A program made the translations under genes and the position numbers. A stretch of DNA of 64,000 nt, taken from assembly GCF_014873705.1 (NCBI RefSeq), contig NZ_JADBDS010000005.1, positions 434,001 to 498,000 of the forward strand, written 5' to 3'. The notes under the pieces are model-generated. The model saw nothing but the letters and a program-made list of their open reading frames with translations. It did not search any database and was not told the origin of the DNA. This DNA comes from Mycobacterium sp. OAS707 (GTDB taxonomy: Bacteria; Actinomycetota; Actinomycetes; Mycobacteriales; Mycobacteriaceae). Of the stretch, positions 43,375-52,429 are shown piece by piece. Within the stretch, counting starts at the first letter, position 1. Each line of letters opens with the position of its first letter.

Positions 43375-44586
43375 TTACTCGCGGGCGGCCCGGGCGGCGG
43401 CGTTGTGGCGGTGCGTTTTTGGCTGTTGGGCGGCGGCGTCAAACAGCAGCCGCGCCACCGAGGCGTCGATGGTGGTGTGGATCACGATGGATGCCGTGAT
43501 GGTGATGGCGACGAGATCGAATACTGTTGTGCCATCGGGCACCGCTGAGCGCAGCACCACGAGTCCGTACACCACCGAGGAGAACCCTTTGGGTCCAAAC
43601 CATGCGGCGGCGAGCCGCTCGGGCGTGCACAGGGGCGTGCGCAGCAGTGCCGGCAGCAGCGCCAGCGGCCGTGCGGCGATGATGATGAATCCGGCCACAA
43701 GCCACTGTTGCAGCGACAACTCGGTCAATCGGCCCGGCGTGATCAGCGCCCCGAAAACCAACAATGCGCCATACTTGGTGGCTTCACACAACTGCTGACC
43801 CAAGCGTTGGAACTGTCGGCTGGTATCAGAATCGACGGTCGCCAGTGTGGCGCCGCCGGCGAAGGCGGCCAAGTAGGCGTTGGCGCCGCTGAGGTGCGCG
43901 GCCGAATACAGGACGGCGGCAATCGCGAAGGGCCCCAGGGGTTTTAGGGCGGAGCGGGCGGCGAAGAGGCGCAGCCGCCAGAGCAGTGTGGCGGCACCCG
44001 TCAGACCGGCTCCCAGTACCAGCCCGAAAACCAGCTCGGCGCCGACGCGCAGGAGGTGCCAGTGCTGGCCTTGCGCGGTTGCCAAAAAGATCAGGACGAA
44101 CGGCAGGGCAAGTCCGTCGTTGAGGCCGGATTCGACATTGAGCAGCCGCCGCAGCTGCATCCGGATGCCACGGTGGTGCAATGCGGTCGCGGCGAACACC
44201 GGATCGGTGGGTGACAGTATCGCAGCGAGCAGAAATGCTGTGGCCCAAGACATGTGTGCTAGCCAGTGTGCGGGCATGGCGATGATGCACATGGTCAATG
44301 GCATGCCTAGCACCAAGGCTCGGCTGGCCAGTCGCCAGTTTTGCTTGAGGCCGTGCAGGTTTGCGCGCTGTCCGTCGGTGAACAACACTGCCACCAACGC
44401 GACATCGGCGAAAATGTGCACGATGGGGTCCGTGGCGCGGATGGCTTGAATCTGCAAACCGCCGGGACCGATCACCGCACCAGCGACCAGGGCCAGCAAC
44501 GCCGTGGACAGCGCCGTGCGCGCCGCCAGCTGTGACAGCGAGACCCTGATCAGCAGGACTATCCCGAACGCCAATATCAGCGCCAC
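43375..44586 (-). CDS. Cation/proton antiporter (CPA1-like)
   Basis: 403 residues. About twelve spans are visible. The family motifs LSPTDPVFAATALHHRGI near residue 125 and ESGLNDGLALPFVLIFLATA near 150 include the Asn-Asp pair used for ion/proton exchange in electrogenic members. The usual long C-terminal regulatory domain is absent, and the protein ends shortly after the last span with an Arg/Ala-rich tail. It likely exports Na+ or K+ in exchange for H+. It seems monocistronic; the start lies against a gene-free stretch. Confidence 0.85.
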   Translation of the reverse strand: MALILAFGIVLLIRVSLSQLAARTALSTALLALVAGAVIGPGGLQIQAIRATDPIVHIFADVALVAVLFTDGQRANLHGLKQNWRLASRALVLGMPLTMCIIAMPAHWLAHMSWATAFLLAAILSPTDPVFAATALHHRGIRMQLRRLLNVESGLNDGLALPFVLIFLATAQGQHWHLLRVGAELVFGLVLGAGLTGAATLLWRLRLFAARSALKPLGPFAIAAVLYSAAHLSGANAYLAAFAGGATLATVDSDTSRQFQRLGQQLCEATKYGALLVFGALITPGRLTELSLQQWLVAGFIIIAARPLALLPALLRTPLCTPERLAAAWFGPKGFSSVVYGLVVLRSAVPDGTTVFDLVAITITASIVIHTTIDASVARLLFDAAAQQPKTHRHNAAARAARE

Positions 44587-44946
44587 CCTGCCTGCCCTTT
44601 CGCCCGGTTAACCGCCTCATTGGGTCATCGGTGTATTTCCCAGCCGTGGGTCGGCTGATTCGTGTTTTCGACGCCGGGCGGCCCGTGCCGCCTCGTCGCC
44701 AGAATGTGTAGGTGGCTGCCGGGTTTGTGTGCGCCGCGATCGCCAGAGGGACCGCAGCCGTGGTGATTCTGGGGGTCGACGCCGTTGGGCCCACATCGAT
44801 GTGGTCGCCCAGATAATAGGGGCGACTGTGCAACGCCGATGCGGCGTGCAATCACCGCCGTGGGTGAGGCGTCGCAATGCGCGGATGTCGATTGCGCCGC
44901 AGCGCCTCGGGCCTGGGTGCATAGCCGCTGTGTTAGTTTCGATGGC
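44587..44946. other. Intergenic region, no gene seen
   Basis: 360 bases between two leftward genes. Overlapping frames on both strands show no domain or ribosome site. The promoter of the antiporter gene is expected at its left end, but no element is clear. Confidence 0.4.
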
Positions 44947-45435
44947 TTAGCAGTCGGTGGTGATCTCGAAGGTCGCGGTGCTGCGGTCATTTGGGTTGTT
45001 GTGGTAATAGCCTTCGGCGGTGCCGCGGATGGTGAATGTTCGCCGGTCCACGCTGGCTTGTGCGTTGCCAGTGGTGCCTTCCCAGAAGTCGCCGGTGAAG
45101 CCGGCCACGTTGTCGATCTGCACTGATTTGGCCACGACCGTCTTTCCGGTTTGCACCTGTGCGGTCAGGCCGGGGTCTGACTTGAGCGTTTGAATGTTCC
45201 AAAGCCATTGCACCTGCTGGCATTTGACGAGATGGTCACCGGTGCGCTGACCGTTGATGCGCACGTCGATGGTGTGGGTTTGCAGCAGTTGCGTTGAGTG
45301 TGGTGAGCATCCCGACCCGGCTGCGATCAGGACGGCGACCAGCGGCACAAGCAGTCGCTGCGTGCGGGGCCGCAACCTTTCGGGTGTGTGGCCGGGCCGA
45401 CGGTGGCTAGGGCGGTGAGCTATGGCGATGCCCAT
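44947..45435 (-). CDS. LpqH-like (19-kDa antigen family) lipoprotein
   Basis: 162 residues. An Arg/His-rich N-terminus is followed by a hydrophobic signal (LLVPLVAVLIAAGSGC) whose lipobox A-G-S-G-C predicts lipidation at Cys near residue 43. The mature part follows the LpqH family pattern: VKCQQVQWLW near the front, VAKSVQIDNVAGFTG in the middle, then ASVDRRTFTIRGTAEGYYH and terminal FEITTDC, giving the two conserved Cys. LpqH-type lipoproteins are surface-exposed Toll-like-receptor agonists in pathogenic mycobacteria. The start could be further inside because the first 25 residues are atypically long. Confidence 0.75.
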   Translation of the reverse strand: MGIAIAHRPSHRRPGHTPERLRPRTQRLLVPLVAVLIAAGSGCSPHSTQLLQTHTIDVRINGQRTGDHLVKCQQVQWLWNIQTLKSDPGLTAQVQTGKTVVAKSVQIDNVAGFTGDFWEGTTGNAQASVDRRTFTIRGTAEGYYHNNPNDRSTATFEITTDC

Positions 45436-45876
45436 GGCGGCTCATTCCGGCGGTTAGCGCGTGTCATCTGGTGGAGGAGATCCGTGGCGCTCGGATGGCG
45501 TTCTAGGCTGCGGAACGACGACGCCGCTAGGACCACCGAGCGGCCCGCATCCCGACCTCCCGTTGAGCGTCCACGGATGCTCCTTAGTGATTGATTCCCC
45601 CGCTTGGCGGCCCGTATACATCGACGCCGGCCCAAGCACAGAGGTTCTCAATCGTCTTGTTGCCTAAGGTGAAACGCTGGCGTGCGGTGAGTCAATGTCA
45701 GCCCTGGTCCCGTGCTGGTGGTGGCCGCCGCGGCGGCAGGGCAGGCGCGGTGTGGGTTGAGTGCGTGAAATTCCGAGAGCGGCGGCGATGCCGGGTCAGC
45801 GTGCGGTATGGCGCCATCGGCGGCGGGGTAGTTGTCAGCAGGGTGGTGTTGACGCTAGGCCGATGAAGGGAACGCG
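45436..45876. other. Divergent intergenic region, no gene seen
   Basis: About 440 bases between the lipoprotein and AI-2E-type genes, which diverge. Small frames here are Arg-rich shadows on both strands. No repeat, operator or promoter motif is convincing. Confidence 0.4.
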
Positions 45877-47079
45877 ATGGGCTGCTCCGGCGACGATGAC
45901 ACCGGTGGTGGCGAAGACGTGCCACAGGTCGGCGCACCAGGATCGGTGCCCTCGGCTGCATTTGCACACGCCGACCCGTGCGGCTGCCTGCCGTCTGCGA
46001 GGAACACCTCACGCCACGGTGAGAGCGGTTCAGGCGTGTCGGGCGCGATGCCGGCGTGGCTTTGCCAGCTTGGTGTTCGGTGTGCGGTGCTGTTGGTGAT
46101 CGCGGCCGCGGTCTGGCTGATGGCGACGCTGGCCCTTCGGGTCGCCGTCGTATCGTTCACCTTAGCTGTGGCCGCTTTGTTGGCGGCGTTGTTGTCACCG
46201 GCGGTCGGCTGGCTGCAACGGCTCGGCGTGCCGCCGACGCTGGCCGCAGTGGCGGCGATCGTGGTGCTGCTCGGTGTTCCCACCGGTGTTGTGCTGCTGA
46301 TATGGAATCGGATCGCCGAGCAGATGGACGATTTGGTTCCGACGGTCACCGCCGCCGTCGACAAGCTTCACCACTACCTCGTGGCGGGCCCACTGGCGCT
46401 GGACTCCCACCAGATCGATCTGCTGCGCAGCAACATCATTGATGCGCTGAAGCGGCTCGTTCCCGATCCGGCGGTGGCCGCCGGCATCGCCGCTGACCTG
46501 CTGGCCGCGATGGTGCTCGCGGTGTTCACTGTGTTCTTCTTCATCAAGGACGGCGAGTCGATGTGGCGGTGGGTGCTGCAGAGGGTGCCCGGTGATCGCC
46601 GCGACCGCACCGACGGCGCAGGTCGCTGCGCGTGGAGGACACTGACGAAATACATGGTCGGCACCACCGAAGTCGCCCTCGTTGATGCAGTGTTCATCGG
46701 CGCCGGGCTGCTGGTGCTCGGTGTGCCCACCTGGCTGCCGCTGACGCTGCTGACATTTGTCGGCGCCTACGTTCCGCTGCTGGGTGCGGTGCTCGCCGGG
46801 ACCCTGGCAGTGCTGGTCACTTTGGTCACACAGGGACTCACCCACGCATTGATCATCTTGGCGGTGGTGCTGGCTGTGCAGCAGATCGAGGGCAATCTGC
46901 TGCAACCCGTGCTGGTCGGTAGGGCCGTGCACCTACATCCTGTCGTGACACTCGTGGCGGTCACGACGGGAACTCTGCTTGCCGGCATCCCAGGCGCGGT
47001 ACTTGCCGTTCCAGCGCTGGCCGTTGCCTATCAGACCGCAGAATATCTGCGTACGCAGCGCCGGTCAGCAGACCCGTAG
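45877..47079 (+). CDS. AI-2E/PerM-family transporter
   Basis: 400 residues from ATG 45877 with AAGGGA upstream. The first about 60 residues are Gly/Asp/Ser-rich; a later start near residue 57 (MPAWLCQLGVR) is possible. The family core follows: two N-terminal spans, a soluble stretch (about 150-210), FTVFFFIKDGESMWRWVL near 220, then LVDAVFIGAGLLVLGVPTWL, GAYVPLLGAVLAGTLAVLV and QQIEGNLLQPVLVGRAV HLHP motifs. Members include TqsA, PerM and Na+/H+ antiporter-like proteins; transport of autoinducer-2 is only established for a few. The substrate is unknown. Confidence 0.8.
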   Translation: MGCSGDDDTGGGEDVPQVGAPGSVPSAAFAHADPCGCLPSARNTSRHGESGSGVSGAMPAWLCQLGVRCAVLLVIAAAVWLMATLALRVAVVSFTLAVAALLAALLSPAVGWLQRLGVPPTLAAVAAIVVLLGVPTGVVLLIWNRIAEQMDDLVPTVTAAVDKLHHYLVAGPLALDSHQIDLLRSNIIDALKRLVPDPAVAAGIAADLLAAMVLAVFTVFFFIKDGESMWRWVLQRVPGDRRDRTDGAGRCAWRTLTKYMVGTTEVALVDAVFIGAGLLVLGVPTWLPLTLLTFVGAYVPLLGAVLAGTLAVLVTLVTQGLTHALIILAVVLAVQQIEGNLLQPVLVGRAVHLHPVVTLVAVTTGTLLAGIPGAVLAVPALAVAYQTAEYLRTQRRSADP

Positions 47080-47307
47080 GGCCGCGGCGCACCCAAGACA
47101 ATGTCGGCCAGCGTTTGGCACACGACACTCGCCGGCCTGCCGAGCGACGTGTTGGGTGCGGCGTGCCCGCGATGATGCTCAGCGTCAGCCCATGTTTGGT
47201 GGTCACCCGGTGGTATAGCCGGCTGCTGGTATGGGAATCGACTCTTATCGCTGCACTGATGCACAGCGCCTGCGCGGCTTAAACACCGACCGGAAGGGAG
47301 ACCCACA

Positions 47308-47610
47308 ATGCCACTGTCCGATCGTGAGCAGCGGGTGCTTGACGCGCTCGAGCATGACCTGGCCGACGTGGCGCCTCGCTGGAATAAACAGTTGCACCGC
47401 AGAACGCGTGCCCGGGTGGTGTATTTGAATATCGTTGCTGCGCTGCTGTTTTCGGTGGGATTCGCTGTGATGGTGGCGGCAGTGGACTTCGGGGCTCAGC
47501 GACTGGGCGTAATGCTGATTGTGTGCATCCTTGCCTATCTGAGCATGTTCGCCGCGCTGCTGATTTTGCTCCGCGGACACGGCGGGCGCCGCCGTCGGTC
47601 AAGCCGGTAG
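47308..47610 (+). CDS. DUF3040 small membrane protein
   Basis: 100 residues from ATG 47308, AAGGGAG upstream. The DUF3040 N-terminus (MPLSDREQRVLDALEHDLAD) is followed by two hydrophobic segments at about residues 40-60 and 68-88 and a basic tail (GGRRRRSSR). The family is actinobacterial with no assigned role; the C-terminal charge implies N-in/C-in topology. It stands alone after the AI-2E-type gene. Confidence 0.75.
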   Translation: MPLSDREQRVLDALEHDLADVAPRWNKQLHRRTRARVVYLNIVAALLFSVGFAVMVAAVDFGAQRLGVMLIVCILAYLSMFAALLILLRGHGGRRRRSSR

Positions 47611-48244
47611 GCCACGCAGCGGGAGCTGGGCGGCCCACGAGAGGCCAGACATGCCACAGCCCAAGATGTTTCCCTAAACCGTGGTGTCGGCCAGGGAATT
47701 CGGCGGTACCTGGCACGCTGCTGGGATCAGCGCCGCCTGGCAATGGTCTATGCGTGCGCTGCCGCTGTCGCTTCCCGAAACGCCGTTCCTGTTCAACAGC
47801 GACGAGAACGGCGTAGGAGATGACCTGCCGCGACCCAACGCCGCTCGGTACTTGGCCAAAGCGCTGCGACGACAGACCGCTGGCCACAGTGGGGCTGCTA
47901 TTCAGCGCCATCCACCGGTCAACCTCGCCCACACCGACGTCGAGATCCACTTGGGTGCAGGACCATATGGGTGAGCTCGTCGACGTGCTGAGCAGCAACA
48001 GTGCCGGCCACCCACGATAACCCGCTCGACCGCCCGGCTACGGCTACCGGTGGCTGGGCCGACGAGGCCAGCTCGTTTTGTAGATTCGGCTGCGGTGCGG
48101 CGCCTCCCAGTGGCGGGCAGGGCAGGCCGTTTGACCCAGCGAGCGGTGGGGTCGGAGCCGGAAAACCCCAGCGACCTAGGGGCACCGATTGCTGCCTACC
48201 GTTGTGTCAGGGGAGGTTTGAGCGGCGTTGGCCGCACAACAAGG
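47611..48244. other. Gene-free or decayed stretch
   Basis: About 630 bases between the convergent DUF3040 and ion-channel genes. Several frames of 60-97 codons occur on both strands, for example 47681-47974 on +, but none has a recognisable domain or ribosome site. Possibly a remnant of a lost gene; nothing is assigned. Confidence 0.4.
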
Positions 48245-49060
48245 TCACTGTCCACGCTTATCAGCGTCGCCGACTGAGATGAATGTTGAGTGGGTGCCAC
48301 CGGGACGGGGCATGGTTTGGCTACGCGGCGCAGACCGCAGCCTGACATGGTGTGTGGCGGATCCGTCCCACGGCGTGGGGCGATTGTTGGCCGTGGTCTT
48401 GTCGCTGCGGCGTGTCTCGGTGAAGAAGGCGCCAAGCAGGCCCGCTAGTGCGCCGAAGACCACCACGGAGAAGGCGGCGAGAAACACTTCAGTCACCTGA
48501 GCGAAGCCGTCGCTTTTGGCGAGTGGCTCACCGGTAATCGCGGCCAGCGCCGCGGCGTGAAGAGCATCCGAGTAGTGGCGGTAATCGCTGAACTGATATA
48601 GCAATTGGCTGGCGCCCAAGATGATGATCGCCACCACCGACGCCAGCCCTGCCAGCCTGCTGCCCAACACTGCTTGAGCTGACCGGGTACCGCGCACCGC
48701 CCCGGACAGCACCCGGCCGCTGCGCAGCAGCTTGACGGTGCGCACCAGCCGCACCAGACGAAGAAACGGCAGTACGAGAAAGATGATCTGCCACCAATTG
48801 TGGCGAAGGAAGCGTGAGGTGTCAGGTGCGACAACAAGGCGCGCAATGAACTCGGCGGCGAAGACACCCGACAGCAGCCAGCCCAGGATCGACAGCACCG
48901 TCGACAATGCGGTGTTTGGGCGCGCCAGCTGCTCGCCAAACACGATGAGCACGAAGACGATGCCCAGCAGACTCATGATCGGAGTTAACCGGTCCACGAT
49001 GTCGTGGGCCCAGCGCTGCCGCTCCTCGGCGGGGCCGTTCAGGACTGTCCGCACGTCCAT
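48245..49060 (-). CDS. Voltage-gated-like ion channel with atypical selectivity filter
   Basis: 271 residues from ATG 49060 (GGAGGGG upstream). Six spans are expected. An S4-like segment (FLRLVRLVRTVKLLRSGRVL, about residues 100-119) carries Arg every third position. The pore region near 180-200 reads LAAITGEPLAKSDG where potassium channels have a TVGYG-type filter, so ion choice cannot be assumed. S6 follows (FLAAFSVVVFGALAGLLGAF). The last about 45 residues are polar and possibly disordered. The family of annotation is potassium/ion channel; conductance is unproven. Confidence 0.75.
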   Translation of the reverse strand: MDVRTVLNGPAEERQRWAHDIVDRLTPIMSLLGIVFVLIVFGEQLARPNTALSTVLSILGWLLSGVFAAEFIARLVVAPDTSRFLRHNWWQIIFLVLPFLRLVRLVRTVKLLRSGRVLSGAVRGTRSAQAVLGSRLAGLASVVAIIILGASQLLYQFSDYRHYSDALHAAALAAITGEPLAKSDGFAQVTEVFLAAFSVVVFGALAGLLGAFFTETRRSDKTTANNRPTPWDGSATHHVRLRSAPRSQTMPRPGGTHSTFISVGDADKRGQ

Positions 49061-49257
49061 GCCCCTCCGCGCGAGAGGCCCCACACTACGGACCGCACAC
49101 ATGGGCGCCGCCCTACTACCCATCGAGCGTAATGGCGATGCCCACTGCTCTCCTGGCGCCGACCGCGACGAACCACCTGCATGCCACTTGTCATCTCTGG
49201 CAAGCCAAGTGGGAAGTGGTCGGCTGTTGTGTGACGGCGCGCGGATCGGACCGACTG

Positions 49258-49803
49258 TTAGTTGCCCAGGAGATCATTGAGGTCATCGGCGTGTTCTTCT
49301 TCTTCCTCAAGAATTTTCTCCATCAGCCGACGGCTGGTCGGATCGGCATCGCCGATCCAGCGGATGATCTGCTGATAGCTGGTAATGACGATGCGTTCGG
49401 CGACCAGATTCTCCCGCAGCATCTGCTTGAGGTCGGAATCGTCGACTGTGACGTAGTCGGTGTGGCTGCGCTGCGTCAGGGTGGCCGGGTTGAAGTCGGG
49501 GTCGCCGCCGAGGTGGCTGACACGTTCAGCGGCCCACACACCGTGCTGGCGCTCCTGGCGTGCGTGTTCTTCAAACTCGGCGGCGACCTGTGCGCGATTT
49601 AGACCGCTGGCGGCGATTGCGTGCTGGGTGTAGCGCAGGTAGCAGACGATCTCGGTGGCGATGACTTCGTTGAGTACCTGGATCAGCCGCTCAACGTCGA
49701 TCTTGTTGCCGACGGTCACCGCTCCCTGTTCCATGTGGCGGCGGGCCTCATCGCGGATTCGCGTCACGTCGATTTCGAATTGGTTGGTGGTGGAAACGCT
49801 CAC
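49258..49803 (-). CDS. Ferritin-like (bacterioferritin-type) iron-binding protein
   Basis: 181 residues from GTG 49803, with AGAAGGA upstream; an ATG at 49860 is upstream of the predicted transcription start and is rejected. Four-helix ferritin-like fold: ATEIVCYLRYTQHAIAASG near residue 48, EFEEHARQERQHGVWAAERV near 75 (Glu and ExxH ligands), LVAERIVITSYQQIIRWIG near 130 and ILEEEEEHADDLNDLL near 165 (second ExxH). These four groups form a di-iron site. It probably stores iron or removes peroxide in the cytoplasm. A SigF-like promoter lies directly upstream. Confidence 0.8.
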   Translation of the reverse strand: MSVSTTNQFEIDVTRIRDEARRHMEQGAVTVGNKIDVERLIQVLNEVIATEIVCYLRYTQHAIAASGLNRAQVAAEFEEHARQERQHGVWAAERVSHLGGDPDFNPATLTQRSHTDYVTVDDSDLKQMLRENLVAERIVITSYQQIIRWIGDADPTSRRLMEKILEEEEEHADDLNDLLGN

Positions 49804-49843
49804 GCCGTCCTTCTTTCGTGCAGGGACCGATTGCAGGGACGTA

Positions 49844-49869
49844 ATACCCTTAGGCGCCAAGGGATATAC
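49844..49869 (-). promoter_or_regulatory. SigF-like promoter of the ferritin-like gene
   Basis: Minus-strand GTAT (49866-49869), 16-base spacer, GGGTAT (49844-49849). The predicted start near 49837 leaves about 33 bases to the GTG, enough for the AGAAGGA ribosome site. Confidence 0.55.
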
Positions 49870-50003
49870 GAGCGCGCTGACCTAAGGCAGGCCAATCCGG
49901 CAAGCCGGCACACAACCCGCGGTGACCCCGGTGTTGTCGTCTGCAGCGCCCCTGGCACGGGCGGCACACCATTGTGCAGGCGGCCGGCGGGCCGCCCGGC
50001 CGA

Positions 50004-50306
50004 CTAACCTCGTTCTGGCAGCGGGACTTCACGTACTCGGCGTATCCGCTGACCCCACTCCTGGCGCGCGGCGGCGTGGCCAGGGCGAGGGTCATCGGAG
50101 CGGCCGCCGGCACAAGCCAAATCGACGAGCCCCGAGGCCAGGGTGAGAACCGGGACGCGGTGACGTTGGGCTGCGTTGACAAGCTCGTGCAGGGCGGTAT
50201 CGACGTCGCACCCGTTCAACATGACCAGTATTCCCTCGGCCGTATCGAGGTCTCGACGCGGATGCAGTGAACGGACCACGTGTCCATCGGTCCATTCCTC
50301 GGCCAT
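50004..50306 (-). CDS. Stand-alone ANTAR-domain protein (mini-ANTAR, second copy)
   Basis: 100 residues from ATG 50306, with GGGAGG eight bases upstream. It shares the layout of the protein at 4938-5273: a short N-terminus, then ANTAR helices RDLDTAEGILVMLNGCDVDT and ALHELVNAAQRHRVPVLTLA, and a Trp-Gly-Gln-Arg-containing C-terminal tail. There is no sensor domain, so RNA binding may be constitutive or depend on a separate partner. Unlike its paralogue it is not inside an operon; an aldose epimerase gene diverges from it about 400 bases away. Confidence 0.75.
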   Translation of the reverse strand: MAEEWTDGHVVRSLHPRRDLDTAEGILVMLNGCDVDTALHELVNAAQRHRVPVLTLASGLVDLACAGGRSDDPRPGHAAARQEWGQRIRRVREVPLPERG

Positions 50307-50702
50307 GGTCGTACCTCCCTTGCTGTGCCACAACACCGTTTTGCCATGTGCACCTCTTTGGCGTTGCCCCTGCCACAACAAATTCCCCTAACGGTTGCTG
50401 GCTATCCGTGTGCCTCGACCAGGGCGCTATAGATAAGCGGCGACGCCGAATGACCGAATCCTCATAAGCTGGCCCTCGACCCTTGGTTGCGGCTTGGTGC
50501 ATCGGCGGGCAGCGGCTGCGACCAAGGCCACCCGTCCACCGGTACCGTCGACGAAACAGCGCCTTGGCCAGTGGATTCGCGGCTGACACAGGCTTGCACC
50601 CATGGGCGGGTGGGCCGCCGCGGGCGTGGCTCACGATCACGCCACCCAACATCGCCCGGCGGCCAGGGCTAAGGCGATCGGGGATTGGGAATCTCATCCC
50701 AC
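50307..50702. other. Divergent intergenic region, no gene seen
   Basis: 396 bases between the mini-ANTAR and aldose epimerase starts. Short Arg/Pro-rich frames only. Promoters for both neighbours must lie here, but none matches the SigF-like pattern. Confidence 0.35.
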
Positions 50703-51617
50703 ATGAGCACACCAGTCCCCTCGGGGCGCCAGCTTGAAATCTCCCATGGTGGCCAGCGCGCCACTGTGGTGGAGGTCGGTGGCGGTCTGCGCCAGTATCA
50801 CGTGAACGGTCGGGAGGTCCTTGACCGCTATGGGATCGAAGAACGGTGTACCGCGGCGCGCGGTTTACCGTTGGTGCCCTGGCCAAACCGGATCGCCGAC
50901 GGGCAATACTCGTTCGGCGGACACACCTATCAGCTGCCGCTGACCGAGCCGGAGAAGAACAACGCTATCCATGGACTGTTGCGCTGGCGCAACTGGTCAT
51001 GCCAGGCCCACGAGGTTGATCGGGTGCGGATGGCGATCCGGCTGTATCCGATGATGGGTTATCCATTCACCCTGGACGTGGAAGTCGAATACCAGCTCGC
51101 TGACACCGGATTGACCGTGTCGACCACTGCCACCAACAGAAGCGATGAGCCGTGCCCCTACGCTGCGGGCCAGCATCCCTACATCTCATCGGGTCCCGAC
51201 CGGGTCGATCAATGCCATCTGCAATTCGACGCGACCCAATGGCTACCCACCGACACGCGCGGGATACCGACGGGCATCGAACACATCGAAGGCTCGCCGG
51301 TTGATTTCCGCGCCGGCCGTCTGATCGGCAGCCAGGACATCGACTACACCTTCACCGATCTGCACCGCGATGCCGAGGGACTGGCATGGGTGAACATCAC
51401 CGGACCCCATGGGCAGCGAACATCGGTGTGGCTCGACGAACACTACCCGTACCTGGAGATCTTTACGTCCCACACCTTGGCGTCACGGCACTGGCGCACC
51501 GGGCTCGGCGTGGAGCCAATGACCGCTCCGCCCAACGGTTTCCGTACTGGGATAGGGGTGCTGAGCCTCGAACCCGGACAGTCGGTGACCTCGTTGTGGG
51601 GCATGCAAGCCGACTAG
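50703..51617 (+). CDS. Aldose 1-epimerase family protein
   Basis: 304 residues from ATG 50703; a TTG-type start at 50685 is less likely. Galactose-mutarotase fold features: VPWPNRIADGQYSFGG near residue 60, NNAIHGLLRWRNW with a substrate His near 93, AAGQHPYI with a second His near 160, and the Glu-containing region EIFTSHTLASRHWR and LGVEPMTAPPNGF near 270 with the general-base Glu. The reaction interconverts alpha and beta anomers of aldoses, here possibly glucose released by the GH15 enzyme or taken up by the sugar porter. Monocistronic. Confidence 0.85.
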   Translation: MSTPVPSGRQLEISHGGQRATVVEVGGGLRQYHVNGREVLDRYGIEERCTAARGLPLVPWPNRIADGQYSFGGHTYQLPLTEPEKNNAIHGLLRWRNWSCQAHEVDRVRMAIRLYPMMGYPFTLDVEVEYQLADTGLTVSTTATNRSDEPCPYAAGQHPYISSGPDRVDQCHLQFDATQWLPTDTRGIPTGIEHIEGSPVDFRAGRLIGSQDIDYTFTDLHRDAEGLAWVNITGPHGQRTSVWLDEHYPYLEIFTSHTLASRHWRTGLGVEPMTAPPNGFRTGIGVLSLEPGQSVTSLWGMQAD

Positions 51618-51909
51618 AAGTGCAGCATCATAAGCGAGACGCCTGTCACCAAACCAGACCGCGGTGAATTGCATGAGGCCAACAGATGTAGCGCCGCCGC
51701 ACTGTCCTCGACCACCGATGACAATGTTTGCCTGGCTTTGACGGCTACTCGGCTGGCCCGGCCCCCTGCGCAACGCAACCACTCACCGCACACCCAGCCC
51801 AGCGCACCGTCACCACCGATACGCATCGCTATTGCCTGGCCGTTACCTCAGCCACCGGACACACCAGGTACCACCCGAAAGACTACGCAAATCTCTAGGG
51901 CCACAGCGG
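51618..51909. other. Intergenic region without gene
   Basis: About 290 bases before the SigF-like promoter of the DUF5709 gene. A short frame from 51669 is Thr/Pro-rich and has no support. Confidence 0.35.
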
Positions 51910-51934
51910 GTTTGATGACGCACGTGCGGGGTAT
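51910..51934 (+). promoter_or_regulatory. Consensus SigF-like promoter of the DUF5709 gene
   Basis: GTTT (51910-51913), 15-base spacer, GGGTAT (51929-51934): an exact match to the published mycobacterial SigF pattern. The start of transcription is expected at about 51941, two bases before or at the ATG at 51943, so the mRNA is probably leaderless. Confidence 0.65.
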
Positions 51935-51942
51935 CATCTCCT

Positions 51943-52314
51943 ATGTCAACCGATAGGCCCGGCGCCGATGATGTGGGCGGCCCCGACAACACCCTAAGCC
52001 CCAGTGAATCATTGGACTCTGATGACGTTCGCAACGACGACGGCGACGTCGTCGTGGAGCCCCCCGATACGTGGCTGGACCCCGGAGATGACGAATCGTT
52101 GGAGCAGCGACTAGCTGCCGAGCAGCCCGAGATCACAGCCGACACGCCTCACAGTGCCCTACCCCTGCCGGCGGAAGGGGTCGCCTCCTGCGCCGAGGCG
52201 ATCAAGGAGTCCGACATCGTCGACGGCGTCATTGTGGAGGACTCGCGCATACACCGCGGGCAGGTCGACGGCGCTCCGGAAGACGGCGACTCCTTCTTTC
52301 CCATCGGGCACTAG
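51943..52314 (+). CDS. DUF5709-family acidic protein
   Basis: 123 residues from ATG 51943. The sequence is highly acidic with the DUF5709 pattern: SPSESLDSDDVRNDDGD near the front, VEPPDTWLDPGDDESLEQRL in the middle, and a C-terminal IVEDSRIHRGQVDG block. No hydrophobic segment is present, so it is cytoplasmic and largely disordered. The best SigF-like promoter in the window lies immediately upstream, with no room for a ribosome site, which implies leaderless translation. Function is unknown; a stress or stationary-phase role is inferred from the promoter. Confidence 0.8.
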   Translation: MSTDRPGADDVGGPDNTLSPSESLDSDDVRNDDGDVVVEPPDTWLDPGDDESLEQRLAAEQPEITADTPHSALPLPAEGVASCAEAIKESDIVDGVIVEDSRIHRGQVDGAPEDGDSFFPIGH

Positions 52315-52429
52315 CACCGCACGCCGCTGTCACTGTGACCGGTGCTCGGAATGGGGCGAGGGCATCAACCGGTCAGGACAGATTGCTGCTGCTCCTCGAA
52401 CGCGACGTGGCGCCCCGCACAGCGCTCTA

